A stretch of 64,000 nucleotides of DNA from Theobroma cacao (lineage: Eukaryota > Streptophyta > Magnoliopsida > Malvales > Malvaceae): positions 5,648,026 to 5,712,025 of the forward strand of contig NC_030858.1 of NCBI RefSeq assembly GCF_000208745.1, given 5' to 3'. Positions 60,488 to 64,000 of this stretch are shown here, piece by piece. The notes under the pieces were generated by a model, which made no database searches, had not been told where the DNA came from, and saw only the letters and a list, made by a program, of their open reading frames with translations. Numbering within the stretch: the stretch's first letter is position 1; every line of letters starts with the position of its first letter. A program made the translations under genes and the position numbers.

Positions 60488-63258
60488 CTCCTCTCTGCTC
60501 TGCCCCTCTCTCCCAAGAATCTCACAAAGGATTCTGTTCCTTGGTTCTATGAATGTGTCTTATGACGTTCTGCTGTTATAAATATTAGCAAAAAGGGCAA
60601 ACAACCTTAAAATCCCGAAGCTTCTGTGTCCCACAATTATATAAGAAGAGAAGGTAAAAGAGTTTACTGTTGCGTATGAATGCGAGAACTTTTCGAGATG
60701 GGCACGTAGGCCAACCTTTTTTCTGCACTTTTTTGTCTGCTTCTTCACCTTTTTTCAGTCTTTCTTTCTATCCAAACCCTTTTACGCGTTGCCAATGAGA
60801 ATGATTCAAAGACTGCTAAAATCTCATCCCCTCCGATCACCATGATAATTGTTAACCACAAGTTGTACTTTTCCTTTCCCATACTTATGGACAACCTAAT
60901 ATAGCACAAAAATGGAATTTTACATTGGCAACACTTTACCCAATTAAACTATATAGCATAAAGTTAGTAAATAGAACATGTAACTGGGAAATAAATAAAA
61001 AGTAAATATAAATGACAAAAAATGGAAAAAATAATATGAAAGGTTAGCACCTTTCAAGGGGGAAGTTATTTTATGAATGAAACGTATAAAAAGTGGACGA
61101 TGGATGCCTGATTGAAAAAAAATCCAATTTGCTAATCAGCTGCCGGTAGCAAAGACGGTCAGATTTTTTAATTAGCTTATAAGGTTACATATTATTAGTA
61201 TTAAATTAAAACCACGCTTGGACTTATATTTATTAGTAATATAGTACGTATTTGACAAGTTATTAGAAACAGCCATTAAATGCTCATGTCTTACATGGAC
61301 TTAACGGTCAAACTTACGTGGCGCCTGTTCAATGGGCGGTTGCCTAACGAATGATCATAAACCAACAACCACTAGGAGTCTAGGATTCTACATCTTGGTT
61401 GACTTTCGACTGTTATTCCCCGGTTTCAAATTCTACATTTTCCGGTTGCCTTGGCCCGTCGGTTTCTTTCAATTTCGACGTTCCAGGAGACAAAGAGTGA
61501 AGAAGGAAAAGTTTGGACAAAGGAAAATTAAAAAAAAAAAAACAGAAAAGAAAAGAAAAATAGAGAGCCTGTAATTTTGGGTCTATAAAGTCTCTCCCTT
61601 TGGGTCAGAAGAACTGGGCCTGTTACAATAATGGCCTGCTGTCCGTATAACTGCATGGGCCATAGATTGGAAGACCTCGTAGCCCAATCTTCAATATTAG
61701 AAAAATTTTGAATTGTTGTTAATTTTTTTGTCTTTTTTTTCTATTTTTAAAAGTGTTGTTAGTCTCAATTATCAATTAGCAACAATTAAGACCATGATTG
61801 GTTATTATTGCTAAATTTTAACAACAAAAAGATGAAGAATGGTAGTGGTTAAAGTATGATTCGTCATCATTACCTCAATCGGGGTTTCTCTTTTATTTTT
61901 AGTTAAGGCTCTTTTTAAGCTCATTAAAAATATTGTTAATAGGGATCAACCATAACTCGAGGTAGAAACAAAACAGGTTTCCAAAGTTTTTGAAAAAAAA
62001 AAAATAGCTGTTTCCGACCATTTTTCTAAATTTGTTTTTTATGCACATCAATGTATTACAAATGAATAACACAAGTCCTCCTTGTAGTGTACTTTGTATC
62101 ACTGATTATGTCCTCTATCTTTTGATTATAATTATCATTTCAAAATGTAACCCTATTATTTAAATTACTTGATTATCAATTTCTTTACTTTGTTAAAATG
62201 CTTCATTAATCAGTACCATTGTTGTTTCCAAGTCAACTTTTTTTTTCTTAAATATTACAAAAAAAATACTAAAACTAATAATTATACACATCAATCTAAA
62301 AATTTATACATTTTTTAATTAATTATGAGATGAAGGGATTGATGTCAGGTGTCACAATTGAAGCACTTTCTTCGAGGACACAGAGACGGTCGAGTGACGG
62401 AAGAGATTTCAATTTGTGAGTTTGACTTTTTTGGAGATATGATTACTGACCAACATGATGTTGTCTTGGTCTTCAACTTGGAAAGTTTCCTAATTATATT
62501 TGTTGTTAATTAGAACCTATAAGGTTTCTGAATTGTGGATAATAGTCTTCCCATGCTTTAATTTTCACATTAACCTTTATAAATAAGAGCTTTTTTTTTC
62601 ATAATTTTACTCAATAATTGAAACCATATTTTAATCAAGGTCATGCTATAACAAAATGTAAAATAATACTATATAAACTCATTAGGAAAAGGCCTTTTTT
62701 TGTATTTCTTTTTTTTTTGGTTGGGTAAATAATAATCTATTATTTAATTATACTTCTGAATTACAGATGTGGCCTTCGAGGCAAAATGCTGGCACCCAAT
62801 GATAAGCGTGAACAGCTCATCCACAGCAACGGGTACCAACACAGTTAAAAAATTAGCCCCAAAATCCAAACAAAAGCTTATCGGTTAAGCCCTTATTAAG
62901 CCTAGATTAATCCGCCCTTAAACTTATAATTAGTGCTAAAAAACACCAACATCTCCTCGAAAAATCCTCCCATGCCACAGCTCCGACCTCACCCTTCCCA
63001 CGAGTCACGACCTGACCCCCTGTCATTATTTTACTGTATTATTCTTTTTTAAAAAATATAAATAAATTATTCAAAAATAAAAAACACGGAAAGCAGCCAA
63101 ATTGCGGAAGCAGATTTCAAAGGGTCCTCCCCTCACCTCCAAGTGTACCAAAATTGAACTCTTCCTGTTTAGTGTTATTTTTTCTTCTTCTTCTTAACTG
63201 ATAAAGAGCTAGGGCTTTTGGATTATTGGGGAGGGGATTAGCAGCGGTGTTTCTGGCG
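60488..63258. other. Divergent intergenic region between the dynein light chain and COV-like genes
   Basis: No gene is supported over 2.8 kb. Poly-A/T runs are frequent and the DNA from 61.7 to 62.8 kb is very AT-rich. The last 300 bp are the leader of the COV-like gene, including a TTC-repeat stretch near 63180. Confidence 0.5.
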
Positions 63259-63405
63259 ATGGGAGATGAAAAATCGACGATCGTGATGGCGAGTAGAGAT
63301 AGAGACATTAGGGATCGAGAGCTTCTAATCCCGGTCGCTGACTCCGTCCATGATGATTCCTCCAAACCTTCTTCTTCATCTTCTTCGCATCACACCGGCC
63401 GCGAG
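63259..63405 (+). CDS. First exon of a CONTINUOUS VASCULAR RING-like protein (COV/LCV, DUF502), partial
   Basis: The exon encodes MGDEKSTIVMASRDRD, then RELLIPVADSVHDDSSKPS, a Ser run and SSHHTGRE, and ends at a donor GAG|GTTTCT after 63405. RELLIPVAD followed by a Ser-rich stretch and HHTGRE is the N-terminus of COV1 and its LCV paralogues, Golgi/trans-Golgi membrane proteins that affect vascular patterning and vacuolar protein sorting. The rest, with the transmembrane segments, lies beyond the window; 63406-64000 is intron 1. An in-frame ATG at 63226 and one at 63286 (MASRDRD, aligning with COV1) are alternative starts. Confidence 0.8.
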
Positions 63406-64000
63406 GTTTCTTTTTCTCTCATTCCTTTTTTTAAAATTATTTTTTAGACAGCTTTTTGGTTGTTAATTGTGGTTACATTTGTCATTGAATTCGATTTGAC
63501 TCGGTCTGCAGCTTCTTTTGTTGCTAATTGTAGGATTGTATATGAATTTTGTAAATTAATACTTATATAATAGAGCTTAATGTGATTTTGTGTGAAAGAA
63601 TTGGATTTTTTTTTCCTATTCTAGTAGAGGAATCGGGTGTTTCAAATTGATTTTTGAGTGAGAAATTATTGATTTTAAAAGGGGTGTGGAAATTGAACTG
63701 TTTTGTTGTATTTGACTTCATATTCTGATGTAGGATTGCAGCATAAATTACTGGAGGTGTTAAAAATGAGGAAATAATTTCCTTTTTTCTTTTTTTTTTT
63801 AAAAAGTTGTTATCAGAAGATGACACCATTTGGGGGATATAACTAAAACGATGGTTGATAGGGTTTTGTACAACATTGGTGATATTTCGAGGCTTTGTAG
63901 TTCTTACATAAGAATGTATCTGTGATTTAATTTTTAGCTTGAGATGTTGTGTAAAGCATGTTAAGGCCCAAACCATGAGATATATAATTCCCTTTATCTT

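Overview
The window is nuclear DNA from a flowering plant, most likely a core eudicot (probably a woody rosid; I cannot name the species). It has long AT-rich introns with GT-AG borders and plant-only families: TCX/CPP, PRONE RopGEF, ABIL, COV and TON1-recruiting-motif-like proteins. There are no bacterial or organellar features. All exon models below were read by eye from reading frame, splice consensus and remembered protein families. No transcript or database was available.

Layout. Positions 1-178 (+) hold the arginine-rich C-terminus of an RNA-binding-type protein. 2018-8285 (+) is a tesmin/TSO1-like CXC protein (TCX5/TCX6 type, 608 aa, eight exons, one non-canonical GC-AG intron). 9757-16828 (-) and 20607-28108 (-) are two tandem, complete copies of the peroxisomal beta-oxidation multifunctional protein AIM1. 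Each has 18 exons of identical lengths and encodes 724 aa; they end in different peroxisomal signals (SRL and SKL). 30374-31290 (+) is a short NFD6-like organelle protein. 33105-36983 (+) is PRORP1, the protein-only RNase P. 38597-40756 (+) is an ABI-1-like (ABIL) subunit of the SCAR/WAVE complex. 42331-46878 (+) is cytosolic aspartate aminotransferase (ASP2 type). 48435-50840 (-) is a PRONE-type RopGEF. 55657-59047 (+) is a DUF4378/TRM-like protein. 60048-60487 (-) is an LC8 dynein light chain. 63259 to the right edge (+) is the first exon of a COV/LCV (DUF502) membrane protein.

The genes do not form an operon or a pathway cluster; this is ordinary mixed eukaryotic gene order. The TCX-AIM1 adjacency matches Arabidopsis At4g29000-At4g29010 as I remember it, so the left third is probably an ancient collinear block in which AIM1 was later duplicated in tandem. 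ABIL and RopGEF both act in the ROP-SCAR-actin pathway, but their closeness may be chance.

Intergenic DNA is AT-rich, with microsatellites, a TRIM-like retroelement remnant near 47.8-48.2 kb, at least one tRNA-derived SINE-like insertion (in an AIM1 intron), exact short tandem duplications (one across the ASP2 stop codon), G-quadruplex motifs in two introns and a 20-bp palindrome. I found no CRISPR array, rRNA gene, intact transposase gene or convincing tRNA gene. I found no wholly new system. The best leads are the AIM1 tandem pair, the GC-AG intron of the TCX gene and the poly-T/G-quadruplex in the tiny ABIL intron 1.
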